Assembly: GCA_937923375.1 (NCBI GenBank) | Contig: CALAJG010000001.1 | Span: 1-7,694 of the forward strand | Reading direction: 5' to 3' | DNA from: an uncultured Leucothrix sp. | Lineage (GTDB): Bacteria > Pseudomonadota > Gammaproteobacteria > Thiotrichales > Thiotrichaceae | DNA: 7,694 nt | Part shown: positions 1 to 6,542 of the stretch, piece by piece | Layout of the letters: every line of letters starts with the position of its first letter | How positions within the stretch are numbered: position 1 is the first letter of the stretch | Position numbers and translations under genes: made by a program | The notes under the pieces: model-generated | Database searches by the model: none | What the model was told of the DNA's origin: nothing | What the model saw: the letters and a program-made list of their open reading frames with translations, nothing else

Positions 1-1349
1 TTCCAGCTACCACGATCATCTGCATCGGTATGCGCTAGGTAGTTAAAGACATAGTGCGAGTCAAAGGTAGGTACACCCCAACCCAACATATAAAACTCAG
101 ATGTACGCTTCTGAATTAGTGGGAAATGCTGCGCTTTTGGCTTCGCATCAAGATTAACCTTGATACCAATCTTTCCGAACATACCAACAGCCGCCTGACA
201 GATCGCTTCATCGTTGATGTAACGGTCATTCGGGCAGTTCAAGGTAATTGAGAAACCATCGCCGTAACCTGCTTCAGCCATGAGTGCCTTAGCTTTTTCG
301 ACGTCAGTCTCAGGAACGGTATCTAGCGCTTCAGTCCAACCGTTTACAAACGGAGGCATGATAACGCCGGTTGGTGATGACTGATCACGCATAACGACTT
401 TTTTGATCGCTTCACGATTAATCGCCATGTTCATCGCTTGACGGACTTTCTTTTCAGCGAATGGGTTCTTACCTTCAACTGAGTCCGTTTCTAGGTCTGC
501 TTTTCCTTGCTGCATACCGAAGAAAATAACGCGGTTTTGCGCAGCAGTTACAACCTTCAAGCCGTCTTGCTTAGCAACGCGACCTAAATCTTGTACCGGT
601 GCATCCTGTACAAAGTCAACCTCACCAGAAAGCAGTGCGGCAACACGCGTTGCTGCTGATTGAATAGGTGTGTAAATAATTTCGGTGACTTCTAACGGGA
701 AAGTGCCTTTACCCCAATAGTTAGGGTTGGCTTTCATGACCGTCTTTTCGTCTGGCTTGCGTGATACCAGCATATAAGCGCCAGTACCGTTAGCATTAGC
801 TGATGCATAGCTAGTTTCGCCGTTAGCAAAATCCTGTGGTACTTCACTCTTGTTCGCTTTCGTCCAACCTTCATCCATCATAAATAGATTGGTCAAATTG
901 TTGGCTAGCAAGGGGTTAGGACCATTAGTCTCGACATCGACAGTGTGATCATCAACCTTACGCACTTCTTTAATAGACGTTAGCAAACCTTTTACATCAG
1001 CCGTTTCCATCTTAGCGCGATTTAAGCTAAATACAACGTCATCAGCCGTGAAGTCTTCTCCACCGTGGTACTTGACGCCTTTGCGTAAGTTGAAACGCCA
1101 AACATTCGCATTATCAGGCAGTGCAGCCCAAGACGTTGCTAGTGCAGGCGTGATTTTTCCTTCCATATCACGATGCAATAGTGGCTCATACATCTGGTGA
1201 GCAACGGTGTGAGTTGCCCCTTCATTTTGAGCATGAGGATCTAGTGTTAACGAGTCACCTGAGTAAGCCCAACGCAGCGTTTGCGCTTGAGCTACAGATG
1301 TTAGGGATGCCGCGATGATCGCAGCTGCAAGAACTGTTCTGGTTTTCAA
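1..1349 (-). CDS. ABC transporter substrate-binding protein, family 5 (peptide/DppA-OppA type), C-terminus cut by window edge
   Basis: This is the periplasmic binding component of an ABC importer of the SBP_bac_5 family, whose members bind di- or oligopeptides, nickel or related ligands. The first 449 codons are visible and stay open to the window edge; family members are usually about 500-550 residues, so perhaps 80-100 are missing. Residues 1-22 form a Sec signal peptide (KTR start, AAAIIAA core, cleavage after AQA), and the mature protein begins QTLRWAYSGD. The family pattern follows: LDPH near residue 37, YEPLL near 55, PALATSW, WRFNLRKGVKYHGG near 85, FTADDVVFSL, a YWG motif near 205, and VRQAMNMAINRE in the second half. 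The start is TTG at 1349, placed six bases after GGAGGAG; no in-frame ATG fits the signal peptide as well. It is divergent from an M20 peptidase gene, which hints at a peptide-like ligand. The permease and ATPase genes are not in the window. The family call is firm; the ligand is unknown. Confidence 0.93.
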   Translation of the reverse strand, partial: MKTRTVLAAAIIAASLTSVAQAQTLRWAYSGDSLTLDPHAQNEGATHTVAHQMYEPLLHRDMEGKITPALATSWAALPDNANVWRFNLRKGVKYHGGEDFTADDVVFSLNRAKMETADVKGLLTSIKEVRKVDDHTVDVETNGPNPLLANNLTNLFMMDEGWTKANKSEVPQDFANGETSYASANANGTGAYMLVSRKPDEKTVMKANPNYWGKGTFPLEVTEIIYTPIQSAATRVAALLSGEVDFVQDAPVQDLGRVAKQDGLKVVTAAQNRVIFFGMQQGKADLETDSVEGKNPFAEKKVRQAMNMAINREAIKKVVMRDQSSPTGVIMPPFVNGWTEALDTVPETDVEKAKALMAEAGYGDGFSITLNCPNDRYINDEAICQAAVGMFGKIGIKVNLDAKPKAQHFPLIQKRTSEFYMLGWGVPTFDSHYVFNYLAHTDADDRGSW

Positions 1350-1355
1350 GTTGAA

Positions 1356-1362
1356 CTCCTCC
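1356..1362 (-). promoter_or_regulatory. Strong ribosome binding site that fixes a TTG start
   Basis: On the minus strand the sequence reads GGAGGAG, then six bases (TTCAAC), then TTG. This near-perfect Shine-Dalgarno at ideal spacing, followed at once by a signal peptide, supports TTG rather than ATG as the initiation codon of the substrate-binding protein. Confidence 0.85.
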
Positions 1363-1383
1363 AAGAGATGTTTGAGGCTACCT

Positions 1384-1413
1384 ATACTAAAGGAAGCTGG
1401 CTTATCAGGCCAA
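1384..1413 (-). promoter_or_regulatory. Possible sigma-70-type promoter for the substrate-binding protein gene
   Basis: On the minus strand, TTGGCC (1413-1408, 4/6 to TTGACA) is followed by an 18-base spacer and TAGTAT (1389-1384, 4/6 to TATAAT). This would give a leader of roughly 28 bases containing the strong ribosome binding site. A short inverted repeat, TGGC-N7-GCCA (1398-1412), overlaps the spacer and the -35 box and could be an operator, but four-base arms are easily found by chance. This is a by-eye prediction. Confidence 0.3.
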
Positions 1414-1456
1414 TATTACTTAGGATTCATTAACTTATTCAGTAAATTATCTCCAC

Positions 1457-2851
1457 ATGTCAAAAGAAAAAACCATCCAGCGCGCCCGTGATTTCTTTGA
1501 TGAAGGGCATTTCCTTGAAGGCTTGAATACGCTGATTGGTATTCAAACGGAATGCCAGGATCCTGAGAAAATGCCTCGACTTTATGATTATATTGGTACT
1601 GCGATACCTAAAATCATCGAGCCAATGGGCTTCACCTCAACTGTTTATGATAACCCAGTGGAAGGCGGCCCGCCGTTTATGATCGCTGAGCGTTTCGAAC
1701 ACGCTGGCCTAACAAATGTTTTGATTTACGGACATGGCGATGTTGTTTTTGGAATGGAAGGTAAGTGGCAAAACGACATGAATCCTTGGGCAGTTACCGA
1801 AGAAGGGAATCGTTGGTATGGCAGGGGCACTGCCGACAATAAAGGCCAACATTGGATCGCACTGTCTGCCCTATCCTGCTTGCTGCAAGCCCAAGGCAAG
1901 CTAGGCTTTAATGTCAAACTGCTTATTGAGATGGGTGAGGAAGTGGGTTCGCCTGGCTTAAGAGAGTTTTGCGCAGAAAAGCGTGAACTGCTTAAATCCG
2001 ATGTCTTACTAGCCTCAGATGGGCCGCGCTTACGTACCGACCGCTCCTCCCTGTTTATGGGCTCGCGCGGCGGCCTCAACTTTTACCTAAAAGCTAAATA
2101 TCGTGACGGTGGCGTGCACTCTGGAAATTGGGGCGGCGTGGTTAAAGATCCCGGTATTCGCATTGCACAGGCAGTTTCTACCATTACTGACGCCAATGGT
2201 AAGCTACTGGTCAAAGAATGGCAGCCAACAGCTGTTCCTAAAGTAATCCGTGAAGCATTAAACGACTGTCCTGTCGGTGGGCCAGAGGAAGGTGTGATTG
2301 TCGATGAGGCATGGGGTGAGCCGGGCCTAACGCCCGCAGAGCGTTTATACGGTTGTAATAGTTTTGCTGTTTTGACCCTATCCTGCGGTAATCCTTTCAA
2401 GCCGGTGAATGCCATTCATGGTGAAGCCAATGCCCTATGCCAGTTGCGGTATATCGTGGGCTATGAGCCTGACGAAATACTGGGGCAATTACGCCGCCAT
2501 TTAGATGAGCGAGGTTTTGAGGATATTGAAATCGAGCAAGAAGGTTCTGAGCTATTCAAAGCAACACGCATGGATCCGACGCATCCTTGGGTGAATTTTG
2601 TAGCGGAGTCGATTGAAGACAGCATTGGCCAAGCACCGGTACGTTTGCCCAACCTTGGCGGCACTATTCCTAATGATGCCTTTTCAGATGTACTGGGACT
2701 GCCGACGGTTTGGATTCCGCATTCCTACCCTGGCTGCTCTCAACATGCGCCCAATGAACATGCATTGAAGTCTGTATTACGTGAAGGCTTAGAGATGATG
2801 ACGGGGCTTTACTGGGATATTGGGTTTTCTGAAAAACAGATCCCGATTTAG
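1457..2851 (+). CDS. M20 family metallopeptidase (ArgE/DapE/carboxypeptidase G2-like)
   Basis: This is a 464-residue dinuclear-zinc hydrolase, probably cytoplasmic because no signal peptide is present. M20 enzymes remove C-terminal residues or deacylate N-acyl amino acids and short peptides. The metal and catalytic motifs are all visible: GHGDVVF (H93 ligand, D95 next to the active site), RGTADNKGQ (D127, bridging ligand), EMGEEVGS (E161 general base, E162 ligand), SDGPR (D188 ligand) and CSQHAPNEH (H430 ligand). The lid/dimerisation domain lies roughly at residues 200-320 and includes GGVHSGNWGG (H221). The length suits the family. ATG 1457 is the only sensible start, as the frame closes at a TAG at 1421-1423 and offers no other ATG, GTG or TTG that fits better. 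No clear Shine-Dalgarno precedes it, so initiation may be weak or leaderless. The gene is divergent from a peptide-type binding protein, suggesting it processes the imported compound. The family is secure; the substrate cannot be read from sequence. Confidence 0.93.
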   Translation: MSKEKTIQRARDFFDEGHFLEGLNTLIGIQTECQDPEKMPRLYDYIGTAIPKIIEPMGFTSTVYDNPVEGGPPFMIAERFEHAGLTNVLIYGHGDVVFGMEGKWQNDMNPWAVTEEGNRWYGRGTADNKGQHWIALSALSCLLQAQGKLGFNVKLLIEMGEEVGSPGLREFCAEKRELLKSDVLLASDGPRLRTDRSSLFMGSRGGLNFYLKAKYRDGGVHSGNWGGVVKDPGIRIAQAVSTITDANGKLLVKEWQPTAVPKVIREALNDCPVGGPEEGVIVDEAWGEPGLTPAERLYGCNSFAVLTLSCGNPFKPVNAIHGEANALCQLRYIVGYEPDEILGQLRRHLDERGFEDIEIEQEGSELFKATRMDPTHPWVNFVAESIEDSIGQAPVRLPNLGGTIPNDAFSDVLGLPTVWIPHSYPGCSQHAPNEHALKSVLREGLEMMTGLYWDIGFSEKQIPI

Positions 2852-2873
2852 CTTTAACTAAATATAGATAGGA

Positions 2874-2903
2874 GATACTGAGTGAGTTTACTCAGCGTCT
2901 TTT
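2874..2903 (+). terminator. Likely intrinsic terminator after the M20 peptidase gene
   Basis: A perfect six-base stem, CTGAGT (2878-2883) with ACTCAG (2890-2895), encloses a six-base loop. It extends outward past one mismatch and one wobble to GA/TC pairs at 2874-2875 and 2898-2899. TTTT follows directly at 2900-2903, with a further TTT after two bases. It lies 23 bases past the peptidase stop codon. The 3' half overlaps the last codons and stop of the convergent minus-strand gene, and there is no T-run on that strand, so it probably serves only the plus strand. The T-tract is short, so efficiency may be modest. Confidence 0.55.
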
Positions 2904-3757
2904 ACTTTAATACCAGACCATTTATAAGCACCTTCCTGGCCGGTGACGCTCCATCGACCATTGAACGATGCATAATCTGGAGTAAATATTAAATCTACGC
3001 CACCCTTTCCGTATTTATCTCGCCACTGGCAGGTCAGAACATTACCTAAATTCTGGTAGCAAGCAGACAACTCTCCCTTCACAATCGAGTCACTTTCGCT
3101 CATAAAGTACTTGCCTACCGCCACATTATCGCCATCTTTGCCTACCGGAACTAAAGTAGTAATAATCGGCAAGAATTCATTCGAGCTTTCAATACTCCCT
3201 AGATAACGTCCGACCATACTGCGTTTGCCAACGCTTTTAATTACACCGGTTTTATCCTGAATCGCAGAATCGCTGTCAATGGAAGTCACAGCAGCTTCCG
3301 TTTTGTTTTTGGGTGTGGCAGCACTATCGTCTTTTTGCTCTTGGTCTGGAAGCTCAGGTGCATCCTGTTTTACATTAGAACCCACAGGCTCCGAGGGTTC
3401 TCCCAGACTAACCGAAATACTTTCGATGCTATCGGGCAGTTTATCCATGTAGCTATCGATAGTTGCTTTGACTTTGGACACTAAGGCATCTGATTTATCA
3501 GAAGATTCTGAAAACTTCACATTGATGACTGCTTTATTTTTACTATATTTTGCAGAAACCATAAACACGTCGTCTAAGGATCCTAATAAGATCTCAATAG
3601 GCTCAGCGATGACATTTTCAACTTTATCCTCAGTCATATTGACAGTATCTATTTCTACCATGACTGAGTTTTCAACAGGCGCAGCAATACCCGATGTAAA
3701 AACACCCCACAAGACAACTGTTAACAGTAATTTTGTCCCCATTTTTAGCCGCTTCAT
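2888..3757 (-). CDS. Secreted protein of unknown function with an RND-porter-like N-terminal domain
   Basis: I do not recognise this 289-residue protein as a named family. It opens with a Sec signal peptide (MKRLKMGTK, hydrophobic core, cleavage near GIAA at residue 26), so it is probably periplasmic or secreted; no lipobox is seen. Residues about 31-120 resemble the first periplasmic porter subdomain of RND efflux pumps: a beta strand, then TEDKVENVIAEPIE, LLGSLDDVFMVSA, a hydrophobic strand INVKF, then a helix ending in LP and a final strand ISVSLGEP. No RND transmembrane helices follow. Residues about 122-175 are a low-complexity linker rich in D, E, K, S and A. Residues about 180-285 form a separate, probably beta-rich domain with VGRYLGS, VGKYFMSES, GELSACYQN, CQWRDKYGKGG, SFNGRWS and YKWSG; C233 and C243 could form a disulfide. 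M1 is preferred over M6 because AGAGA lies upstream. It is divergent from the CpxP-like operon across a 262-bp spacer and may share its regulation. The RND resemblance is by eye. Confidence 0.82.
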   Translation of the reverse strand: MKRLKMGTKLLLTVVLWGVFTSGIAAPVENSVMVEIDTVNMTEDKVENVIAEPIEILLGSLDDVFMVSAKYSKNKAVINVKFSESSDKSDALVSKVKATIDSYMDKLPDSIESISVSLGEPSEPVGSNVKQDAPELPDQEQKDDSAATPKNKTEAAVTSIDSDSAIQDKTGVIKSVGKRSMVGRYLGSIESSNEFLPIITTLVPVGKDGDNVAVGKYFMSESDSIVKGELSACYQNLGNVLTCQWRDKYGKGGVDLIFTPDYASFNGRWSVTGQEGAYKWSGIKVKDAE

Positions 3758-3919
3758 AAAAATCTCTGATCAAGCTTATAATCGTACTCTAGCAGTTTGC
3801 TTCTCGCTTGGAAATAGGCAATAACCTTACCGATTGGGCTTATACTATAGGAATATTTTCAGAATATCGGTGTTAATCACCTCTTGGCCATTACAAATTT
3901 GTTAGCCTCCCTAGTCTTT

Positions 3920-3935
3920 GTTACACATTGTTACA
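3920..3935. promoter_or_regulatory. Probable response-regulator operator (RstA/CpxR-like direct repeat)
   Basis: GTTACA occurs at 3920-3925 and again at 3930-3935, ten bases apart, as expected for a tandem dimer of an OmpR-family regulator on one helix face. The stretch 3922-3935 (TACACATTGTTACA) matches the E. coli RstA box as I recall it, TACATNTNGTTACA, at 11 of 12 defined positions. On the minus strand it reads GTAAC-N5-GTAAC, 8 of 10 to the CpxR box GTAAA-N5-GTAAA. Weaker half-site-like copies are ATTAC (3890) and GTTAG (3901), eleven bases apart. It sits about 85 bases upstream of the CpxP-like start codon, in the spacer shared with the divergent secreted protein (3758-4019), which holds no convincing gene. 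The most obvious regulator is the one encoded just downstream. Binding is inferred. Confidence 0.6.
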
Positions 3936-3978
3936 TTTCTGAGATCTTCATTTCAGCCTCTATCTCTACTATGAGCAC

Positions 3979-3998
3979 ATGCCAACATCATCAGGCAT
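3979..3998 (+). promoter_or_regulatory. Small hairpin in the leader of the CpxP-like gene
   Basis: ATGCC (3979-3983) and GGCAT (3994-3998) can pair across a ten-base loop, followed by the AT-rich run TTATTTTATC and then the ribosome binding site. It may be a weak attenuator, a 5' stabilising stem, or chance, since five base pairs are not strong. A possible -10 element, TACTAT, lies just upstream at 3967-3972 (4/6 to TATAAT), with no good -35, as is common for activator-dependent promoters. Confidence 0.25.
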
Positions 3999-4008
3999 TT
4001 ATTTTATC

Positions 4009-4013
4009 AGGAG
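4009..4013 (+). promoter_or_regulatory. Ribosome binding site of the CpxP-like gene
   Basis: AGGAG lies six bases before the ATG at 4020. It settles that start and rules out the overlapping open frame beginning at 3884 as the gene. It is much stronger than the site before the regulator gene downstream (only CAGG), which would favour higher production of the periplasmic protein than of the regulator. Confidence 0.8.
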
Positions 4014-4019
4014 ATAGAC

Positions 4020-4466
4020 ATGAAAAAGGTTACAAAAATTGTTATTGGCACGGTTGCAAGCTTAGGTATTCTTATCGGAGCGGGTGCTTTCGCTGGCAAA
4101 AACTTTATGAAGGGCATGAAAGGTGATTTCATGATCTACAAGCTGGAAAAAGAGCTCGACCTCAGTACTGAACAGGTTGACCGTCTTAAAGACATTCAGA
4201 GCTACGCTAAGGCCAAGCATGATTCTCACGACCACAAGGCTGGCAAGGAAAAAATGATTGAAATGCTAAAGTCCCCTACGCTTGATCAAGCGCAAGTCAT
4301 GAGCATGATCGATGAGAAGATGCAGACAATGCGTGACAATGCCCCCGAAATGATCGGAAAGATTGCCGAATTCACCGACTCACTTAGTGACGCCCAGCGC
4401 GCTGAAATGATGGAAATGATCGAACAATTTTCCGGTAGAATGGGCCGTCATCACGGCAGGCATTAA
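4020..4466 (+). CDS. Spy/CpxP-family periplasmic protein, Met- and His-rich
   Basis: This 148-residue protein is a small, all-helical periplasmic protein of the Spy/CpxP (LTXXQ) family. Members act as chaperones or as inhibitory partners of the sensor kinase in envelope stress, and related proteins sense metals. It begins with a Sec signal peptide (MKKVTKIVIG, glycine-rich core, cleavage after AFA at residue 25). Two family-type motifs are seen in degenerate form, LDLSTEQ (46-52) and SLSDAQ (121-126), each heading an amphipathic helix. By my count the mature part has 14 Met and 6 His in 123 residues, including HDSHDH (67-72) and a C-terminal RHHGRH tail, which could bind copper, zinc or nickel. 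It is the first gene of a unit with the response regulator (27-bp gap) and kinase, and an operator-like repeat lies upstream. That fits feedback control of the kinase by this protein, as with CpxP, though the interaction is inferred. The family call is good; direct orthology to CpxP or Spy is not certain. Confidence 0.85.
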   Translation: MKKVTKIVIGTVASLGILIGAGAFAGKNFMKGMKGDFMIYKLEKELDLSTEQVDRLKDIQSYAKAKHDSHDHKAGKEKMIEMLKSPTLDQAQVMSMIDEKMQTMRDNAPEMIGKIAEFTDSLSDAQRAEMMEMIEQFSGRMGRHHGRH

Positions 4467-4493
4467 TCGCATTACAAGCAACAGGCTATAACC

Positions 4494-5204
4494 ATGGGAC
4501 AAACGGTTTTATTAATTGACGATGACGAGCAACTAGCTGGCCCGCTACAAGAGTATTTTGCCCGCTACGATTTGAATCTAATTAATGAAACCCACCCTGA
4601 CAGAGGACTGCATCGTTTACGACAGAGCGATGCAGATCCCATTTCTTTAGTGATACTTGATGTAATGTTGCCAGATATGGATGGGCTCGAGGTCTGCCGT
4701 TTGATCCGCCGCGACCCTAAGTTCAATACCCTACCAGTACTGATGTTAACCGCCCGAGGGGAAGTCATGGATCGGGTGATTGGCTTAGAGCTAGGTGCAG
4801 ATGATTACCTGTCTAAACCGTTCGAGCCGCGCGAGTTGGTAGCGAGAATTCATAATGTATTACGTCGTACTCAGCCAGCCGCAATTGCCACCGAATCAGG
4901 CAATGATCAGCTTCTGCAATTTTCGCGACTTAGGATCGATGACGAACGGCATATCGTTCAGATCGATGGTAAAGTAATCGACCTCACCACCAGTGAATAC
5001 GGGATGCTATTGCTATTTGCACAGTCTCCCGAAAAAGCCTTCAGTCGCGACGATATACTCAATGCACTGCGCGGGATCGATGCAGAGTTATTTACTCGAT
5101 CGGTCGACATACTTATCAGCCGTTTGCGCCAAAAACTCAAACCGCTCAGCTGTATTCAAACAGTATGGGGAAGCGGCTATCGCTTTGTAGCAGCCGAAGC
5201 ATGA
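4494..5204 (+). CDS. OmpR-family response regulator, CpxR/RstA-type
   Basis: This 236-residue cytoplasmic protein is a DNA-binding response regulator of usual length for the OmpR/PhoB family. The receiver domain spans about residues 3-123: acidic pocket D9-D11, phospho-acceptor D56 in LVILDVMLPDMDG, T86 in MLTARG, and K108 in LSKPF. The GLELGADDY and RELVARI stretches are typical of the CpxR/RstA branch. The winged-helix domain covers about 140-233, with the recognition helix in RSVDILISRLRQKL and the wing in TVWGSGYRF. The LRG...RSVD..ISRLR.KL pattern resembles E. coli RstA more than CpxR. The gene starts 27 bases after the CpxP-like gene with only a weak CAGG ribosome site, and its stop overlaps the kinase start (ATGA), so translation is probably coupled. 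The cognate kinase is surely the next gene. Likely targets include its own operon through the GTTACA repeat. No gene symbol is assigned because CpxR and RstA identities cannot be separated here. Confidence 0.95.
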   Translation: MGQTVLLIDDDEQLAGPLQEYFARYDLNLINETHPDRGLHRLRQSDADPISLVILDVMLPDMDGLEVCRLIRRDPKFNTLPVLMLTARGEVMDRVIGLELGADDYLSKPFEPRELVARIHNVLRRTQPAAIATESGNDQLLQFSRLRIDDERHIVQIDGKVIDLTTSEYGMLLLFAQSPEKAFSRDDILNALRGIDAELFTRSVDILISRLRQKLKPLSCIQTVWGSGYRFVAAEA

Positions 5205-6532
5205 AAACGTTGCTCAAGAAAATTCGCCACTCGCTATCGATGCGTCTATTGCTGATGTTTATGGCCGCAGGTGTCATCATTATCATATTGTTTCAGAGCA
5301 TGATTGGTATGTTAATTAGTCGGCACCTTGCCGAAGAAGTTGCCCCGCATGCCCATCAGTACTTGAGTTATGTTCAGGAGGACCTTGGCTCTCCCCCAGA
5401 TATTGAGCGAGCTAAAGCACTCGTCAATAAATTGCCTATCGAGATTATGATTAGAGGGCCAAGTGGCGATTGGACTTCTAATCTAAACCCTCCGGACATG
5501 GGTCATTTACATCGCTATCGACACAATGATAATCCAGCTCAGAACATTCAGGTTGGCTATGACCGCGGACAAACCACGATAGTCATTCGTGAGACCTTAA
5601 ACAGTGGTGACTACGAAACAATTATTTGGAGTAACACGTTTAAAGGCAAGCGGCGACCTGGCCTAGCCATGCTGTTTGTTTTAGGCGTGCTGTTAACTAT
5701 ACTAGGCGCGCTTTATTGGTTTATACGGAGGCTTTTTCGTCCGATTCAAACTATCCAGTCAGGTGTCCAAACGATTGGTAGCGGCGACCTCACCCACAGA
5801 ATAGACGTTAAAAAAGATGACGAGCTAGGCGAACTGGCTGGCAGCATCAATGATATGGCTGGTGACATTGAACAAATGTTGGAAGCCAAGCGCGAGTTGC
5901 TATTGGCCATAAGTCATGAGCTACGCAGCCCATTAACACGTGCTAAGGTCTCTGCGGCGTTATTAGAACCCTCAGCTAATCAGGAAAATATCGCCCGCGA
6001 CTTGAATGAAATGGAAGCGATGATTACTGAGCTATTGGAGGCCGAACGCCTAAACGGCCGCCACCAAAGCCTGCAGAAAGTCGATGTTACGCTCAATGAA
6101 ATTGTGATGTCGGTGGTTGATGAGTACTTTCCTGACCAACCGATTGATATAACGCTGTTAGATGAGCCACCGCTACAACAGCTTGACCCTACCCGTTTGA
6201 GATTGGTGACTAAAAACTTATTGGAAAATGCGTTTAAGCATAATGGTGAAGATTCGCCCGCTGTACGCTTAGCTACCGTGATGACTGACAGCCATGTCTT
6301 GCTTGAGATTGAGGATTTCGGAGCGGGGATTCCGGCAGAGCATTTACCGAGTATTACTGAGCCGTTTTATCGGGTGGATGCGTCGAGGCAGCGTAAAACG
6401 GGTGGGTTTGGACTGGGCTTGTATTTGGTGAAGTTGATAGTGGAAGCGCATGAAGGAATTCTTAAAATTTCCAGCGAGAAAGGTCAAGGAACGCTAGTCG
6501 TTGTCAATCTACCTAAGCAGTATCAAACATAG
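5201..6532 (+). CDS. HAMP-domain sensor histidine kinase, CpxA/RstB-type
   Basis: This 443-residue inner-membrane kinase phosphorylates the adjacent regulator and probably also dephosphorylates it. The start is ATG 5201, which overlaps the regulator stop as ATGA; an in-frame ATG at 5165 would add twelve residues buried in the regulator gene and is less likely. The order of parts is: transmembrane helix 1 (about 14-40), periplasmic sensor domain (about 41-153), transmembrane helix 2 (about 154-177), HAMP (about 175-228, with FRPIQTIQ and GSGDLTHRI), dimerisation H-box AISHELRSPLTR with phospho-acceptor H239, N-box NLLENAFKH (N343), G1 box EDFGAGIP (371-378), F-box EPFYRVD and G2 box GGFGLGLYLVK (401-411). 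All catalytic motifs are intact. The sensor domain has His clusters (PHAHQ at 49-53 and HLHRYRH at 102-108), possibly a metal or pH signal site. This matches a partner that is also His-rich. The stimulus is unknown. Confidence 0.95.
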   Translation: MKTLLKKIRHSLSMRLLLMFMAAGVIIIILFQSMIGMLISRHLAEEVAPHAHQYLSYVQEDLGSPPDIERAKALVNKLPIEIMIRGPSGDWTSNLNPPDMGHLHRYRHNDNPAQNIQVGYDRGQTTIVIRETLNSGDYETIIWSNTFKGKRRPGLAMLFVLGVLLTILGALYWFIRRLFRPIQTIQSGVQTIGSGDLTHRIDVKKDDELGELAGSINDMAGDIEQMLEAKRELLLAISHELRSPLTRAKVSAALLEPSANQENIARDLNEMEAMITELLEAERLNGRHQSLQKVDVTLNEIVMSVVDEYFPDQPIDITLLDEPPLQQLDPTRLRLVTKNLLENAFKHNGEDSPAVRLATVMTDSHVLLEIEDFGAGIPAEHLPSITEPFYRVDASRQRKTGGFGLGLYLVKLIVEAHEGILKISSEKGQGTLVVVNLPKQYQT

Positions 6533-6542
6533 CAACGGTTTT

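Noticed and set aside
1726..2664. Three minus-strand open frames within the M20 peptidase gene
   Set aside because: They are antisense shadows of a gene with intact catalytic motifs, and their Ser/Pro-rich composition is typical of reverse-strand reading.
3468..3824. 118-codon plus-strand open frame
   Set aside because: It lies antisense to the secreted RND-like protein gene, with no domain pattern and no ribosome site.
3844..3872. Possible minus-strand promoter for the secreted protein with TATAGT at 3849-3844
   Set aside because: The -10 element matches 5 of 6 but no acceptable -35 lies at 16-18 bases, and the region is AT-rich enough to give such matches by chance; TATAAG at 3780-3775 is an equal rival.
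3884..4126. 80-codon plus-strand open frame upstream of and overlapping the CpxP-like gene
   Set aside because: It has no ribosome site, runs through the operator-like repeat and leader, and its C-terminal half is an out-of-frame reading of the signal peptide of the CpxP-like protein.
5165..5200. Twelve-residue N-terminal extension of the histidine kinase from ATG 5165
   Set aside because: ATG 5201 gives the standard ATGA stop-start overlap and a normal short basic N-terminus before the first membrane helix; the extension lies in the conserved end of the regulator gene.
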